A stretch of 64,000 nucleotides of DNA from Candidula unifasciata (GCA_905116865.2 CAJHNH020006224.1:1-64000); one strand, 5' to 3'; positions 27,074 through 38,929 are shown, counted from the stretch's first letter. The notes: generated by a model not told the origin, from the sequence alone. Made by a program: numbers and translations.

Positions 27074-27356
27074 AAAGAACCATGTGGCAAATCCCATCTC
27101 CACTTTTGCTTCCGTCTGTTGTCAACGATGCGCAAGGAGAATATCCAGAAGAATTATGATAGAAATGAATACTTATCACGACATCTCAACCCTTACTAAG
27201 TAAAGAGGGAGTATATACATTCCAAGCTTTGAAAATGATTCATTTACATAGAGGTGTGCAAGATGAGGACAAGTTCAAAAGCAGAGGGGTGTTGGGCTGT
27301 CATGCGACAACTAGCCAGCTGCTTGTCTGTCAGTAGCTCTCCGATCTGGCAATATT

Positions 27357-27360
<4 letters not shown>

Positions 27361-27417
<57 letters not shown>

Positions 27418-27440
27418 TACACACACACACACACACACCA
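27361..27440. repeat. (CT)n(CA)n microsatellite
   Basis: About 16 CT units followed by about 20 CA units with one CATA and one CCA interruption. Confidence 0.95.
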
Positions 27441-27539
27441 CACACATAATTCAACCACCCCCGCCTTTTCCCCAAAATGTCGCATTGTGCATGATTAACA
27501 TCTTAAGGATCAGAATCAAACAGGTACACAGCATGAAAA

Positions 27540-28080
27540 CGCCGTTTAGTCTTCTTGTACTGACCTGCTCGTCACAGATTATTGTTGGTTCACCGGTCTT
27601 CTCGTAGTGAGTATTGCTCGCCCCATTTCGATGTTCATTCACCGGTCTTCTTGTAGTAACAATCGCTTTCCCCAGTTCGATGTTCGTTCACTAGTCTTCT
27701 TGTAGTGAGCACTGCTCGCGCCAGGTAATTGCTGGTTCACCAGCCTTCTTGTAGTAAGCATCGCTTGCCCCAGTTCGATGTTCGTTCACCAGTCTTCTTT
27801 TGATTAGCACTGCTCTCCTCGTTTCATTGCCGGTTCACCAGTGTTCTTGTAGTGAACACTGCTCGCCCCAGTTCTATATTTGTACACTAGTCTTCTTGTA
27901 GTGAGCACTGCTCGCCCCAGTTCGTTGCTGGTACACTAGTCTTCTTGTAGTAAACGTTACCGGCGCCAGTTTGATTAAGTTCACCAGTCTTCTTGCAGTG
28001 AGCACTGCTCGTCCGAGTTCATTGGCGGTTCACAAGTCTTCTTCTTGTGAGCACTGAACGCCCCAGTTTGATATTTATTT
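27540..28080. repeat. ~49-bp minisatellite
   Basis: About eleven diverged copies of AGTCTTCTTGTAGTGAGCAC then TGCTCGCCCCAGTTCGATG. Variants differ by substitutions and one- or two-base gaps. Confidence 0.9.
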
Positions 28081-28199
28081 AACAGGCGGTTACTGGGCAA
28101 CCGATCCAACGTTAGAGAGTTTCTCTTTTATAGCGGAATAATTGTTCACTCCATCAAGCAATAGACAGCAAACTGTTCCTCCCCACAACGCTTAACTGC

Positions 28200-28445
28200 A
28201 GAAGTGGAAACTGATGATGATGACGAATTGTTCACTAGAATAGTCATAACTAGAATGTCTTTGCACTGGAACCCACAGGTGCACAGAAATAAAGGAACCC
28301 CAGACACGGAAAAAGGAGTTAGAGAGCGAAGTTAAAAAAAGATGGGGAACACATGGGAAGAGATGCAAGCGATAGCGAAGGACTTGGCGTGAGGTGGTTG
28401 AGGGCATATGCTCCACTGAGGGTTTGAAAGGTAGAAAAAGAAGAA
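28200..28445 (+). pseudogene. LINE 3' tail
   Basis: ITRMSLHWNPQVHRNKGTPD, then the decayed end GGTTGAGGGCATATGCTCC and GAAGAAGA tail. Same family as 40.9-41.3 kb. Confidence 0.7.
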
Positions 28446-28917
28446 GATAACGTATTGCGGTTGATATGTGTGATGTGTCTCTTTTACTGAGATCTCGTCA
28501 GTACTTTTCAGACACCGGCTGTTGTCTAGAGACAAGAGTTCACAGATCAGACGGAACAGATTTCTCCTTTAATCAACTACTGCACGTCTCTGAATGACAG
28601 TCGATGAAAGCTGATTACAGTTTCATATTTTTTAGCAATAACACATAAGTTACGGGAATCAGTCTACCGGTCCTGATATCAACGTTACAGCCTGATACCT
28701 ACGTCATCCATGCAGGGTCTAGGTGCTCGCACTTCGAGCATACAGTCACGACGTTGACATTCACACAACTGGCACAACTATCCGTTAGCAGGACACATCT
28801 GTTGTCCTTCTCTCAGTTGTACTTCAACATGACTTTGATGAAGACGATCCACGGCGTTCACTCCTTCTCACTTTAGGTCCGCTTTCACTTCTTCTCGCTC
28901 TGGGTCTGCTTTCACTC

Positions 28918-29012
28918 CGTCTCTCTGCTGCAGCTGCAGTCGCCTGCAGCTGGTTTCGAACCCGGCACCCCAGCATTACGAAGCGAGTTCGCAACGCCTA
29001 AGCCACAGACGT
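28918..29012 (-). mobile_element. tRNA-SINE S1, head only
   Basis: The minus strand has a box A-like GTGGCTTAGGCGTTGCGAAC and a box B GGTTCGAAACC. The body is missing, so it is 5' intact but 3' truncated or mosaic. Confidence 0.7.
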
Positions 29013-29064
29013 CGACAGAACACAGACAAGTTTGTAAAACTGCACATGGTTAGGCATATTTCTA

Positions 29065-29400
29065 TTGAGAAGGATACTATACGGCAGATTTTGGAAACAA
29101 CACCTTCAACCAAACCCACAAAGGGATATACGATCAAATGGTTCAGTGTCTCATTTGAATGCAGACATTACAACTGCACAGTTGCCACAAATGAAACGAC
29201 CTGATATGAAAGCAAGAGGGCGACAAAGGACTGAAGACATTAAGGACATTCAAAATGCGCACGGAATTACAGTAGTGAGTGCTACCCATCGAGCAATGGA
29301 TCACTATTTCTTCGCATGTCTGTTAACGGGAAAAGTGGAAACTAAAAATAATGATGACGACTGGGCTGGCAGACAAGCATACATGCTCTCTCTTGTCGAG
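29065..29400 (+). pseudogene. LINE ORF C-terminal remnant
   Basis: KARGRQRTEDIKDIQNAHGI followed by TGKVETKNNDDD, with an A-rich, GATGATGACGA end, resembles the RGRQR…W-type tail of non-LTR elements. It is open for ~150 codons but has no catalytic motif. Confidence 0.5.
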
Positions 29401-29639
29401 GCTGCTGCCATCGATCTCTTATACGCTCTTCTTATAGGCCGAAAAATTGTTCGTCTCCAAATCTGTCGCTTTTGGGTTGTTAAACTGCTCCCTGTTTTTT
29501 TTAGTCAAGGTTATAAACAACATTCGGGAAGGCTTGTTAACTAAACGAATATGCCTTGATAAATAATGTATACCAAACAGTACATTTTGACAGTAAAAGA
29601 AACAAACTCCTCCTCACCATCATCATCATCCTCCTCAAT

Positions 29640-29935
29640 CACCAGGTCCTTTAAAGAACGCCGTTCTCGTCACGAGAGTCCTGGGAGTCTCTTTCTCTAG
29701 CTAGTTCTCCAGCACTGTGTACTTTCGTCGCCAATGCATCTTCAATGACTTGTATCCACCTTCGCCCCTGCTTCGTTTTTCGAAAACTGTACCCTTCATC
29801 ACAGCTTTCTCTAGGCCAACATAACGTTAAACATGATCAAAATACCTCACATTTCCGGACAGCATGCTGTTTATGAGCCAATTCTCCTCGATGCTCAGGT
29901 AATGCAGGACTTCAATGGTTTCTTCTTCTTCTTGG
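29640..29935 (-). pseudogene. LINE reverse-transcriptase tail
   Basis: The minus strand reads KTIEVLHYLSIEENWLINSM, then RYFDHV, and later KQGRRWIQVIEDALATKVHS with a (GAT)n tail. This is the post-RT region ending in RGRRW-like codons of a distinct LINE family. Confidence 0.6.
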
Positions 29936-30054
29936 TCTATCGTATTCTAAGACTACGTAAGTTAATATAACTTACAGCTTCCAACGAAAGCTTTGATGTG
30001 GCTAGACTTTTGCCTGCAGGCTCCCAACCTAACATTGGTGCCAGAAAATGTTTT

Positions 30055-30110
30055 GGGAAGTAAAGGCGACCGACGTGATGTTGATCATTGAGCACCATTT
30101 ATCTGTTAAA
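30055..30110 (+). mobile_element. tRNA-SINE S3, short body fragment
   Basis: GGGAAGTAAAGGCGACCGACGTGATG matches the start of the S3 body 3' half. No head is present. Confidence 0.5.
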
Positions 30111-30251
30111 CTAGAGGCATAGTACCATACACCAGATTCTCTCGCTAATCTCAAATGCAGAAGTGAACAAAAGAAGATGTGCCGGCTACACTAAACATTC
30201 TAGGCTCGTGGTCCTTGGCTTTTCGGGGATAAAATAATTATCATCATCATC

Positions 30252-30465
30252 ACCCGCGGTTCACCCAGCCTCCAAGAAATGGGTACCAGGGTTGACACTC
30301 TGGGGTAAAATGGAGGAACGTCGCTGTAGCCACATAGTTACGTGCGGACGGCGACACAGGCGGACAATTCTTATCAGCTGTCCGTACTGGTGGCAGATCA
30401 CTTATGGTTTATAACCGTGTGCAATGACGCTGGTTCCCATCTCCCCACTTTACCTTTTCATCATC
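30252..30465 (+). mobile_element. tRNA-SINE S2, 5' truncated
   Basis: Begins inside the body at GCGGTTCACCCAGCCTCC and runs through GACGGCGACACAGGCGGAC to GGTTTATAACCGTGTGCAAT. The head is missing, as expected for incomplete reverse transcription. Confidence 0.8.
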
Positions 30466-30994
30466 ATCACATAAACTACTTCTGCCTTTAAGCTACATGG
30501 GGAGGAATAATTTGCGACCCAGTGCACGCTGGCTGCCACTGGATTAATTATCGTAACATCTTATACTGTATGCTGAATAAATGTGATTTTTTACGTTAAT
30601 GCTAACGATGTAAAGATATTTTATATTGTGGTCTATTAAATAACCACATTTTCTAGAACACCGTATCCTTGTTTGTTGCTTACACAGCGTTAGGGTAAAC
30701 TTAGTTTGACATAACTGCACCTGCCAGCTATGTAACGAATACGTCACACATTTACGTGCTACTTACCTCAAAAAAGTGGGTCGTCTACGTCTTTCTTGCG
30801 GACAACAGGGAGCCTATTTTTTAAGCAGCTTTTAATAAGTTCACTCACGGTGTTTGTCCTGGCATCATTTTGCCTTTGATTTTTTAATTGTTTCCCGACA
30901 AGCTATCAAGCTGAGATGTTGAAAAACACCCCACCCCTCCCTCAACACAGACACACTTTATGGATAAAACATAAAAACTATTCTAAATAACTCT

Positions 30995-31060
30995 TTTTGC
31001 CGCTATTAGGCATATTGGGCATACAGTGCTAGACCTATATTTCATAGACCAATCCTTTTT
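30995..31060 (-). mobile_element. tRNA-SINE S3, 3' fragment
   Basis: GCTATTAGGCATATTGGGCA then GTGCTAGACCTATATTTCAT matches the end of S3. 31061-31830 shows a plus-strand open stretch (to 31283) of unknown nature and nothing else. Confidence 0.6.
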
Positions 31061-31839
31061 TTCTCCTTCTCATCTTCCAACTTGGAGAGCTAAATGTGTT
31101 TTTCATGGACCCACTACTGACCCAGCCTCTTCTCTCTACTCCTGGAAAGCCTCGCGGCCTCAGTGCAAGAAGAGATCCCTGGAACAGAGCCTTATGTTCA
31201 CTTCGTATATGAAACTTGTCGGTGCCTCCTGTCCATATTTGCGTGGTCGACCTCTGGATGTGATACCGCTGTTATATGTTTAATTTTTCTCTCCGCGGTG
31301 CCCTGTCTGCTGTCAGTCTTGTTACAGGGCCAAACCATTCAATGCCGGTAAAGTTCAATAATGGTTTTGTACTGACTCTCCTCCTGATTTAATCGTTCCT
31401 AAGGCGATCTTTCTTCCTTACACCTAGAATAATACATAAACATTTCATTTCTGTCCTGACTATTTTTTTTTTCTTTCTTCTGAAGACAGTGCCCATGTTT
31501 AACACTGATAGCAAAGCACTGGTAAGAATAATGTGCCGTACAGTGCTCTTTTAGTGTTGATATTTACGTGCTTGCGTTTCAATGTGGTGCCATTTGTCCT
31601 ATAACTTAACGATTTTGTGCATTTCAATGTTCCCCACACGTAGCGTGTATGATATAGCCGCCATACAGCTGACCGACTTCTTAGCGGAAAACACAGGAAA
31701 AGCGGGCGGGGAAAGGGAAGAGAGTACATAAAAATGAGAAACGCGCTAGGAAAGTGTACAAAGTTGAGAGCCTTAACTCTTCCTGCCCAATTCAGCGTCT
31801 GTCATTAAAAAGTTGAATTTTAAGCGTAAAGGTTGACTT

Positions 31840-31990
31840 CAGTGCACCGGGTTGTTGTTTTTTTTTTTTTTTGTATTTGGCTCGGTCATTCTTCAAGGAC
31901 GGCTGATAGCCCGTCGCTCCTTCGTTTGTTCGATCAACCATGCTGAGAACAGCTTCGGTGATAACTGTGGTCGGCTTTTTTTTTTGGCAC
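31840..31990 (-). mobile_element. tRNA-SINE S5 fragment
   Basis: CACCGGGTTGTTG…TTGGCTCGGTCATTCTTC…GACGGCTGATAGCCCG parallels the body of 61862-62105. It is interrupted by a T-run. 31991-32570 has no recognised feature. Confidence 0.5.
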
Positions 31991-32571
31991 CAAGTTCAAT
32001 GAATTAAATGGTTTGTTGTGCCAACAGGTGTGACGCTTATCATTCCCAACTGAGTCTGATGTTCTTATTTCTGAACATCTCTGGGTCTTCTCTGTTGGTC
32101 CTGGGGTCCTGGGGTGGGTTCCGTTTTACGTGTCAATCATCCTGTTTGTGATTCCTGTGACTTGGGTAATGACCGTTATTTATGATTGGGGTTGTTCTCC
32201 TCACATCCTTTATGGTGGAATTTTTCCGGAGGGTTGCGTCCTGTCTTCTATCCCTGAGGTCTCCTCCTCATAAATGTCCTTGCTGAGTGTCAGTCTCTTT
32301 CTATTGTGAAGTCCTTATATAGATCGGTCATATCCAGCTTCCATACTGCCCTCTGAGTGTTCCCGGCAAGTACTAAGGCTGACATCTCGCCGAGACTGAC
32401 ACTCTAAAGCAGCTCCAGCAACGACCCCTGAGAACTTTTGAAACGACTGCACTCGCTGACGGAAAGCCAGAGAGTGAAACCGAATCCGCCACTTACAGAA
32501 TGCGGGGTCAAGCGGTTTAACAACTTCGCCACTGATTTGTTACGTTATATAGATATAGATATATACAAGGA

Positions 32572-32725
32572 GCGACTGGCCAAACGGTTAATACGCTGGG
32601 CTCTCACGCAGGAGACCCGAGTTCGAATCCTTGGTAAGGCTGGAGATTTTGTCTGTCTGCGGCAAAATAAAATCCTCACCTGCACAGTCGTGGCGACAAC
32701 ACTAGCCAGGAGGCCGTAAATCCTC
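32572..32725 (+). mobile_element. tRNA-SINE family S4
   Basis: The head ACTGGCCAAACGGTTAATAC (box A) and CGAGTTCGAATCC (box B) with a tRNA-like spacing are followed by a short body with CACCTGCACAGTCGTGGCGA. A C-run follows at 32738-32749. Related to 60000-60170. Confidence 0.75.
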
Positions 32726-32939
32726 AGTCTTAAAGACCCCCCCCCCCCACCCCACACCCCACACCCCCGCCTACACCGCAAAAGTGGTATTACAGAGACA
32801 GTAATTGGCAGTTTCTCTGTAGATGCACACAGGAAGAAAAGATGCTCTTCTAACGTACTGATGGTACAAGTTCGAAACAAAACTGGGCAGATTTTACAAA
32901 AAGGACATTGGTTGTCAAGTAGCTTAAAATGAGTATCAA

Positions 32940-33015
32940 GTAAGGCTTTGGGAAGTGAAGGCGACCGATATGGTGTTGAGCATGCTAACTATCGGATGCC
33001 GATTGGTCTAAAAAG
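32940..33015 (+). mobile_element. tRNA-SINE S3, body fragment
   Basis: GGGAAGTGAAGGCGACCGAT … GCCGATTGGTCTA matches S3 near its middle and ends before the 3' terminus. 33016-33954 holds no recognised feature except C-runs at 33541-33559 and 33841-33852. Confidence 0.6.
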
Positions 33016-33954
33016 ATATGAGTATATTATAAAATGCATGATGCTCCATTGTCAGGAAAATGCTGGCTTGTGTTGGCTTTACCCAGGAAACAAATGTTTT
33101 AACTCTTTCAGCCGCAGACTCTTGATAACTCAAATCCCTTATTTCCCACAGTGCTGAGCTTAAGATATTAAGACTTCGACCTGGATTAGTTCAAACACAA
33201 CGAGTCAATTTAATTTCTGTCTGTGACAGAAGACAGCAAGATCATATAATCTTTTGAATGACCAAGAAACTTAAGAGGAGGTGACTGGTATTGAAAAAGT
33301 TCATATTGGAAGTTTTTAATGTTCTAGCGGGAAATGTGAACAAGAAAAACTAGAAGTAGGGAGAGAGGAAAGAGAAAATTGTGATTAGGACCAAATGTAG
33401 TAGTTTCCCGCTGAACATCAAAAACAGGAAAGTTGCCGTCTAGCTACAAATCCCCCCAATAATTTTGTTGACGTCCTAGCAACTACACAATACATAACAA
33501 TTTTGTCTACCAATCCTTCTTCAACTCTGGTCTACCATCCCCTCCCCCCCCCCCCCCCCGGACCACCCCCGTCAAGTTACTGGCCATAGCCACCTGAACC
33601 AAAATCATTCTCCTTACATAACGTAATCACTAGTTACCTGCAGCATCATTCATTTACATACACCCAAAACAAACATAACCCATTGACATATGAGCAAAGA
33701 ATGGCCAGTCCCAAGGAAACAGGATATTGAACATGTATGTTTTAAGCAGGAAATTACATCAACAATGACAGTAATCAATGGAACGTTGCAAACATATGCA
33801 TTTTGTCCCCGACACAACAAGATCAGTAACCCCATTACAACCCTCCCCCCCCCCTCCCACCCCCTTTCCTAAGTGAATGATGGCAATAATCATCAGAACT
33901 TGCAAACATGGGCGTTTATGTCAGAGACACTATCAAATCAGTAGAATAATCCCT

Positions 33955-34490
33955 CTTTATCAGGCACCTACAATGGAGGTGGAGGCGGTCATTGCAGCTC
34001 TCCGATGGTTAGCAAACACGACACATACACATCGTGATTGTAACTGATTCAGAAAGCATGCTGAGGAAGATCAGGACAGGAATGCTTCGTGTACAGTAGT
34101 ATGCTTCGCTGCGGAGGACACGGGTGAGGTGTATTGTCTGGATTTTTCACCGAAGCACGCCAGCGTGTTGGGAAATGAACAGACGGACAGACTCGCTGGC
34201 CCTGCACAACTTGGTGGAATACTGATACATGATAAGGCAGACGTGGTTAGTGCCTTGTGGGAGAGCGTGTACAGTTCGGAGGAGATGATGGATCTCCACG
34301 GTCAGGTGAGATTGATGCAGGGAGGGGGAAGTGACGAGAGGATCTTGCAAATGCTCGAGGCTCAGAGGAAAGGCAAGACGGACATTAAACCAGAATGCTA
34401 CTGGCACCATTGGTATCGGAACTCTTCGCTGGCTGCTGAAGATGGGGACGGAGCACTTATGGGAATGCCCCGAGTGCTGTAATGTCAGTT
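33955..34490 (+). pseudogene. LINE RNase H domain, frameshifted
   Basis: TMEVEAVIAALRWLANT, then in a shifted frame HIVIVTDSESMLRKIRTGML (the TDS carries an RNase H catalytic aspartate), then a further shift to KHASVLGNEQTDRLAGPAQ (the H..V.GNE.AD motif) and a tail ending SLAAEDGDGALMGMP. This is the C-terminal RNase H of an I/Jockey-like LINE. No intact reading frame. Confidence 0.85.
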
Positions 34491-34904
34491 CTTAAATAAA
34501 ATAAAATCAAATGATATCATCACCTCATCTCAGTAGTTACTAATGTTATTTTATATTTTGCTGTGAGTGACCACAACTGGCACTGACAGCATAGGGCGGA
34601 AATTAATCTGCATTGTATGAGATGTTTCTCTGCTGATTGGGATTGATTTTACTGTAAGAGGTGTGCTAGCTAGCTGTCTCAATACTTAGCCTGCTTTCCT
34701 GCATCGGATGTCAGTTTTTTAGTCCAGTTTTAATCTTCATTAAATGTTGTTCCAATATATTCAAACTCAGATGCCTGTTTAATATGTGTATGCTCTTGAG
34801 CTATATTTAAATTCTGCTTCTTTCTTCCTATTGACATTACTTCTGTCTTTTCGATGCGTTTCTCATATTATTTGATTTACATTCATCTTACATACTTAAC
34901 CCAG

Positions 34905-35030
34905 CATGATGCTGACCACATCACCCACCAAGTGCCGATTGGTCTATAAAAATATGTCTAGCCCTATATTCCCAATACGTCTACATGCGTGGGAAAAGGC
35001 GTGGAAAAGGGACCTTTACTAGATATACCT
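34905..35030 (+). mobile_element. tRNA-SINE S3, 3' half
   Basis: GATGCTGACCACATCACCCA through GTGCCGATTGGTCTATAAAA to the GGCGTGGAAAAGGGACCTTT end. 5' truncated. Confidence 0.8.
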
Positions 35031-35705
35031 AAATGGCTCGTGGACGTGGAAAAAAGATACTCTGCTGTTACTTTATAGTCGGTACACTAACTGTCTTATC
35101 CTAGATTTGTTATATAAACAGTGTGTCGCATCACACACAAAAATGGCAGACGGGGAGGGGGTGAAGGGGAGGAAAACGGGGGTCAGATGCAAGTCAAGGT
35201 CTTCGTGTGTTGGAAGTCCTTCCTGAATTCACAGCAACCGTCTGTGTTGTGTTGTGAATGTGGTGTTTACGTCGGTATGTTTGAGTAGAGCGCAGGCCTA
35301 TTCTTGGTTATCTTTACAATTGCGATGGTAGAAAGATTATAATGGTCACATAAGTGTGTATGTACAGTTACTAGAACACAGGGGTGTAGTTGCCAACTGG
35401 TGTTGTCAGGGGTTGGGTTCCCTTGGCCACAAAATAAGAGTACACATTTTAGTTTTTATACTGGCTTTCTCGGACATTGACTTGTAATATGGCTATCTTG
35501 ACAAAACACAATAATCGCAGCATGGCTGCGATATTTGTACCTTTCGGTCAACACATTTGACTTCTACTAACATTTGTTGACCGGATGAGCCACCATGGAG
35601 AGGATTAGGCGAAAAGTATAGCGTGGATTGAGTTTGAGAAAAAAAGAGGGGGGGGGGGGGTGAATTGGTTGAGGGACCGATGCTCCTTTAGTAAAGTCAG
35701 TAAGT

Positions 35706-35975
35706 AAAGTTCCCTTTTCCGCGCCTTTAGGTGTATTGGGAATATGGGGCTAGACCTATATTTTATAGACCGATCAGCACTTGGTGCGTAATGTGGTCAG
35801 CATCACACCGGCCGCTTTTATATCTCAAGACTGCACCTGGTACCCACACAAGGCTGGGTCGACCTGGGAGTCGAGGTCATTTTTTTTTTTAAATCCGGCT
35901 CCATCAGGACTCGAACTAACGACCTTCCGATCCGCAGGCGGGCGTCTAGCCGCCAACACCACGGCGACTCACCTG
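35706..35975 (-). mobile_element. tRNA-SINE family S3, full length
   Basis: The minus strand has a tRNA-like head: GTTGGCGGCTAGACGC then TTAGTTCGAGTCC (box B). An A-run follows, then ACCTCGACTCCCAGGTCGAC, the body, and the CCTAAAGGCGCGGAAAAGGG end. This reference copy explains the many S3 pieces in the window. The CTTTAGG…CCTAAAG terminal motif is always kept. Confidence 0.88.
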
Positions 35976-36089
35976 TGCTCCTTTGGTGAATTAAAAGCAG
36001 ATAATAATAAAGGAGGAGGGAAGTGCCTTAAAAGCACTCCATCTAGAGCCCCATTTATAGAAATCACGGTGAGGATCTCCTTAGGGTCC

Positions 36090-36840
36090 ATGCCTTCAGG
36101 CGTTGGTAGTCATGTCTTATCAACATCCTTCTGTCTCATGTCATCATCATCAGGTGCTTTGCTGACTGGCGTGCGCGATCATGCCTCTCTATAATCCACG
36201 ATCTCCTGCAGCATGTATCAGTTCGTGCGCCGACACACCTCCATGCCATGCAACAAGACTGTAAAGAATTTTTTCTCGTTGTCTTCCTATTTCCCTCCTT
36301 CCACAGATCTTTCCAGTGGTCACAACATGTTCTATTTTCCCTCTTCTCTTAACATGGCCGAAAAATAATGACTGTCTCCTTCTGATGTCTGTGATATGTT
36401 GTCTTCGGGCTCCCGTCTCTTTCAAAACCTCTTGGTTGTTCCTTTTGGCTGTCCAGGGTATTCTAAGCATTGTTCTGTAAAATCACATCTCTGAGGCCTC
36501 GAAAAATTGTTTGGTCTGCCTACCGACTGTCCAGGATTCACAGCCTTATGTTAAAACTGGATGTATGTAGCGAGCAAGAATTCTTTTTCTAACTCTCAAT
36601 GACAAGGATATATTGCACAAGATGTTTTTCATTTTATAAAATGCAGTTTTTTGCCTGTTTCTTATCTCAGTTATGCATCTTCCATCTGATGTTATCCATG
36701 TGCCAGGATACTTAAATTTCTGTACTTGTGCTAAAATAACACCATCGACTTTTATTACACATTTAGGAATAATTCGTTTCTTTGATACTACCATTACTTC
36801 TCTCTTCCAATTATTCAAACTGAGGCCCATTCTTTCATGT
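36090..36840 (-). pseudogene. LINE reverse-transcriptase C-terminal part
   Basis: The minus strand reads, almost without break, LSLNNWKREVMVVSKKR … VQKFKYPGTWITSDGRC … GCESWTVGRQTKQFFEASEM … MLRIPWTAKRNNQEVLKETG … FFGHVKRRGKIEHVVTTGKI. This is the region after the YADD catalytic box through thumb and tail of a non-LTR reverse transcriptase. One stop separates two open stretches. The 3' UTR holds GTTGGTAGTCATGTCTTATC and a (CATCAT) tail. Confidence 0.88.
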
Positions 36841-36897
36841 ACTTTCAAAAAACTCTGACACAGATGATCTTCCATGCCATAATGTCAAACTACCCAG

Positions 36898-36988
<91 letters not shown>

Positions 36989-37200
36989 TCTCTCTCTCTC
37001 TCCCTGCCCCTTTTCTCCTCCAACTTTCCTACGGTCACGATGTACACCATTTTTTCAAACACCTCATTACATGGCCAAAGAATGTAGACTGCTTCTTTCT
37101 GATTAGGCAATCAGTTATCTCTGTGAGTCAGTTTCTTTCAATGCATCCTAATTACTCTTTTTATCTGTCCTGTGTATTCTCATCATTCGTTTATAAAACC
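36841..37200 (-). pseudogene. LINE tail with (GA)n expansion
   Basis: The minus strand reads GKLEEKRGRERERE… through ~35 Arg-Glu pairs and then REKILGSLTLWHGRSSVSEF. It is the same LINE tail in which the purine-rich RGRxREK codons have expanded into a microsatellite (36902-37005). The frame is still open across it. Confidence 0.8.
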
Positions 37201-37238
37201 ACATCTCTACAGCTTCCGAATAACTTTATGCTAGTCTA

Positions 37239-37440
37239 CCAACTGTCCCCATCGGCTCGATGGTAGACGACTTTGTCACCGGTCAGTATTTGGGTCTGTC
37301 TCCAGCAACACTTAGTGAGTCCTTTTCAGGACTTTGATAACGTTTAATGTTAAGCCATTTTATATGGTGCACATAACTTAGTCACAATTATAACCTAAAG
37401 CTCCCCTTCAGGGAGCATATAAAGCCGAATGAAAAGTAGA
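37239..37440 (+). repeat. Dispersed repeat R3
   Basis: CGGCTCGATGGTAGACGACT … AATGTTAAGCCATTTTATAT … CTCCCCTTCAGGGAGCATAT. Copies also occur at 41430-41672 (inverted) and 60185-60390. No tRNA boxes were clear. The CCCCTTCAGGGAG portion is a hairpin. Confidence 0.75.
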
Positions 37441-38420
37441 TCATCTAGCTTCACAATGTAACAAACACAAACAAAACGTAAACGTTGCGGCTATAGGGCC
37501 TTTATCGGCACAAACATAAATCAAACAGGACCACACGATATACAAAATCGCTCAATTAATTGATGTATTCCTAGGCAGCCACGTTTGTGTCTTGCTAGTG
37601 GAAGGCAGTATTGCCCCTTTTCTTTGACAAAAAACATCCAAAACGGAGTCAGAAAATATCTTAAAACATCTACATTTGCGTGGGAAACATCTAGAAAATA
37701 AACGTCAAAAACGACATCTAAATGCAAGGGAAAATATCTAAATTTGGATGTAAAACATCCAAATTGGCAACACTGGTGGAAGGAAGAGACAACATTGTGT
37801 CTACGAATATATAGCCGGGAATGTCAAGGGCCGCAACTGATCAAACTGGGTCGATAGTTCATTCCCCTTGGTGTTTGGGTTCCCAAAGTAAAAATAAATG
37901 ATTTACAAGGGACTTGCGGATTCTGTCATTGAAGAGGCTTTATGTAATGGCTGTCACTTTCATGTCGTGGACACAATGGTGATCCTGGGAGTTGAAGTAG
38001 AACGGTACCGGTTTCAGGGCACGGTTTTACACATTCAAAAGATGTTCTGTCAGCCAGTCGTAGACCCGTTTCGCCAATGCGCAGATTTGTGGTATTTCAT
38101 GCCACATCTCTTGCAGTTGATGGCGTAACAGACGTTGCAGCTCGTGTAGTATAATGCTTCACATATGTGGAAGGTGGCATTCGGAAATTCCAGACTTGTC
38201 CATTGAGCCACAGATGGACAAGTCCTGTATACAGGTCTGTGGCGTGAAAGAGGTAACATCCAAGGTGAAGATGTGATACCTAAGAGAAGAGATGAACCGG
38301 ATCGATTGAAAGATACAGACAGCATAGCATGGTTGGTGTCTTTGATATTATAAGACGGCAGACCTAACGACCAGGGGCAGCAATATGAGATGTTTGTTAA
38401 ACGCAACGATGTCTTTTTCC
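37440..38420 (-). pseudogene. Penelope-like element, GIY-YIG end
   Basis: The minus strand reads CNVCYAINCKRCGMKYHKS, the NxxYxIxCKxCxxxY region of the GIY-YIG endonuclease in Penelope-like elements. After decay it reaches FIFTLGTQTPRGMN, the conserved end. The 3' UTR then matches 5560-5800. The second tyrosine motif (IGET) is replaced by HKSAH, so it is inactive. It is split by the MITE at 37606-37775. Confidence 0.75.
37606..37775. mobile_element. 170-bp hAT-type MITE, exact
   Basis: Begins CAGTATTGCCCCTTTT and ends AATTGGCAACACTG (inverted). It is flanked by a perfect 8-bp duplication GTGGAAGG (37598-37605 and 37776-37783). Its interior repeats AAACATCTA-type words. It shares both ends with the 522-bp element at 60444-60965, of which it is a short relative. 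Confidence 0.92.
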
Positions 38421-38439
38421 AGCAAAGCACCTACCTACT

Positions 38440-38640
38440 TACCACTAAATGTCCATGATTTAATACCGAATATCAGGATAGGATCTAAACAGCTTTTCAT
38501 AATTCTCTTCCTTATCTCAATTGAGAAGAAAGATTGCATGGAATATTTTTTTCATTTTGTAAAATGCTGCATTTGCTTGAGCTATTCTTCATTTAACTTC
38601 TGTAATACATCTTCTGTCTGATGTTATCAGGGTGCTCAAG
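38440..38640 (-). pseudogene. LINE reverse-transcriptase fragment
   Basis: Reverse complement resembles the DGR…EI..R…AF.KMK.IL….LS segment seen at 36.6 kb (e.g. the TCTTCTGTCTGATGTTATCA block). Heavily decayed. Confidence 0.55.
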
Positions 38641-38684
38641 TTTCCCTTGTGGAATTTATTGACCTCTTTTTAAGCACATTTTCT

Positions 38685-38865
38685 TATTTTGGGGGTGGGG
38701 GGGGGGGAGTCTTGTTCTCAAATGGGGGTGGGTGGAGGGGTGGTGGGGGGGGGGCTGTGCTCGTGGGTGTTTTGCCAAATGCTCAAAGGGGGCGAGGGAG
38801 GGGTGACTCTTGCCATATACTCAAAGGGGTTGAGGGGGGGGGGGGTGACCTAAAAAAAAAAAAAG
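38685..38865 (+). repeat. G-rich tract
   Basis: Several runs of 5-12 G separated by short spacers, closing with GGTTAGAGACCACTAAG, which resembles a worn hAT terminus. G-quadruplex potential on the plus strand. Confidence 0.7.
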
Positions 38866-38929
38866 GTTAGAGACCACTAAGATATATCAGCTTGCTTGAA
38901 ATTTGTTCCATTTTCTTTGATGCTGCATT

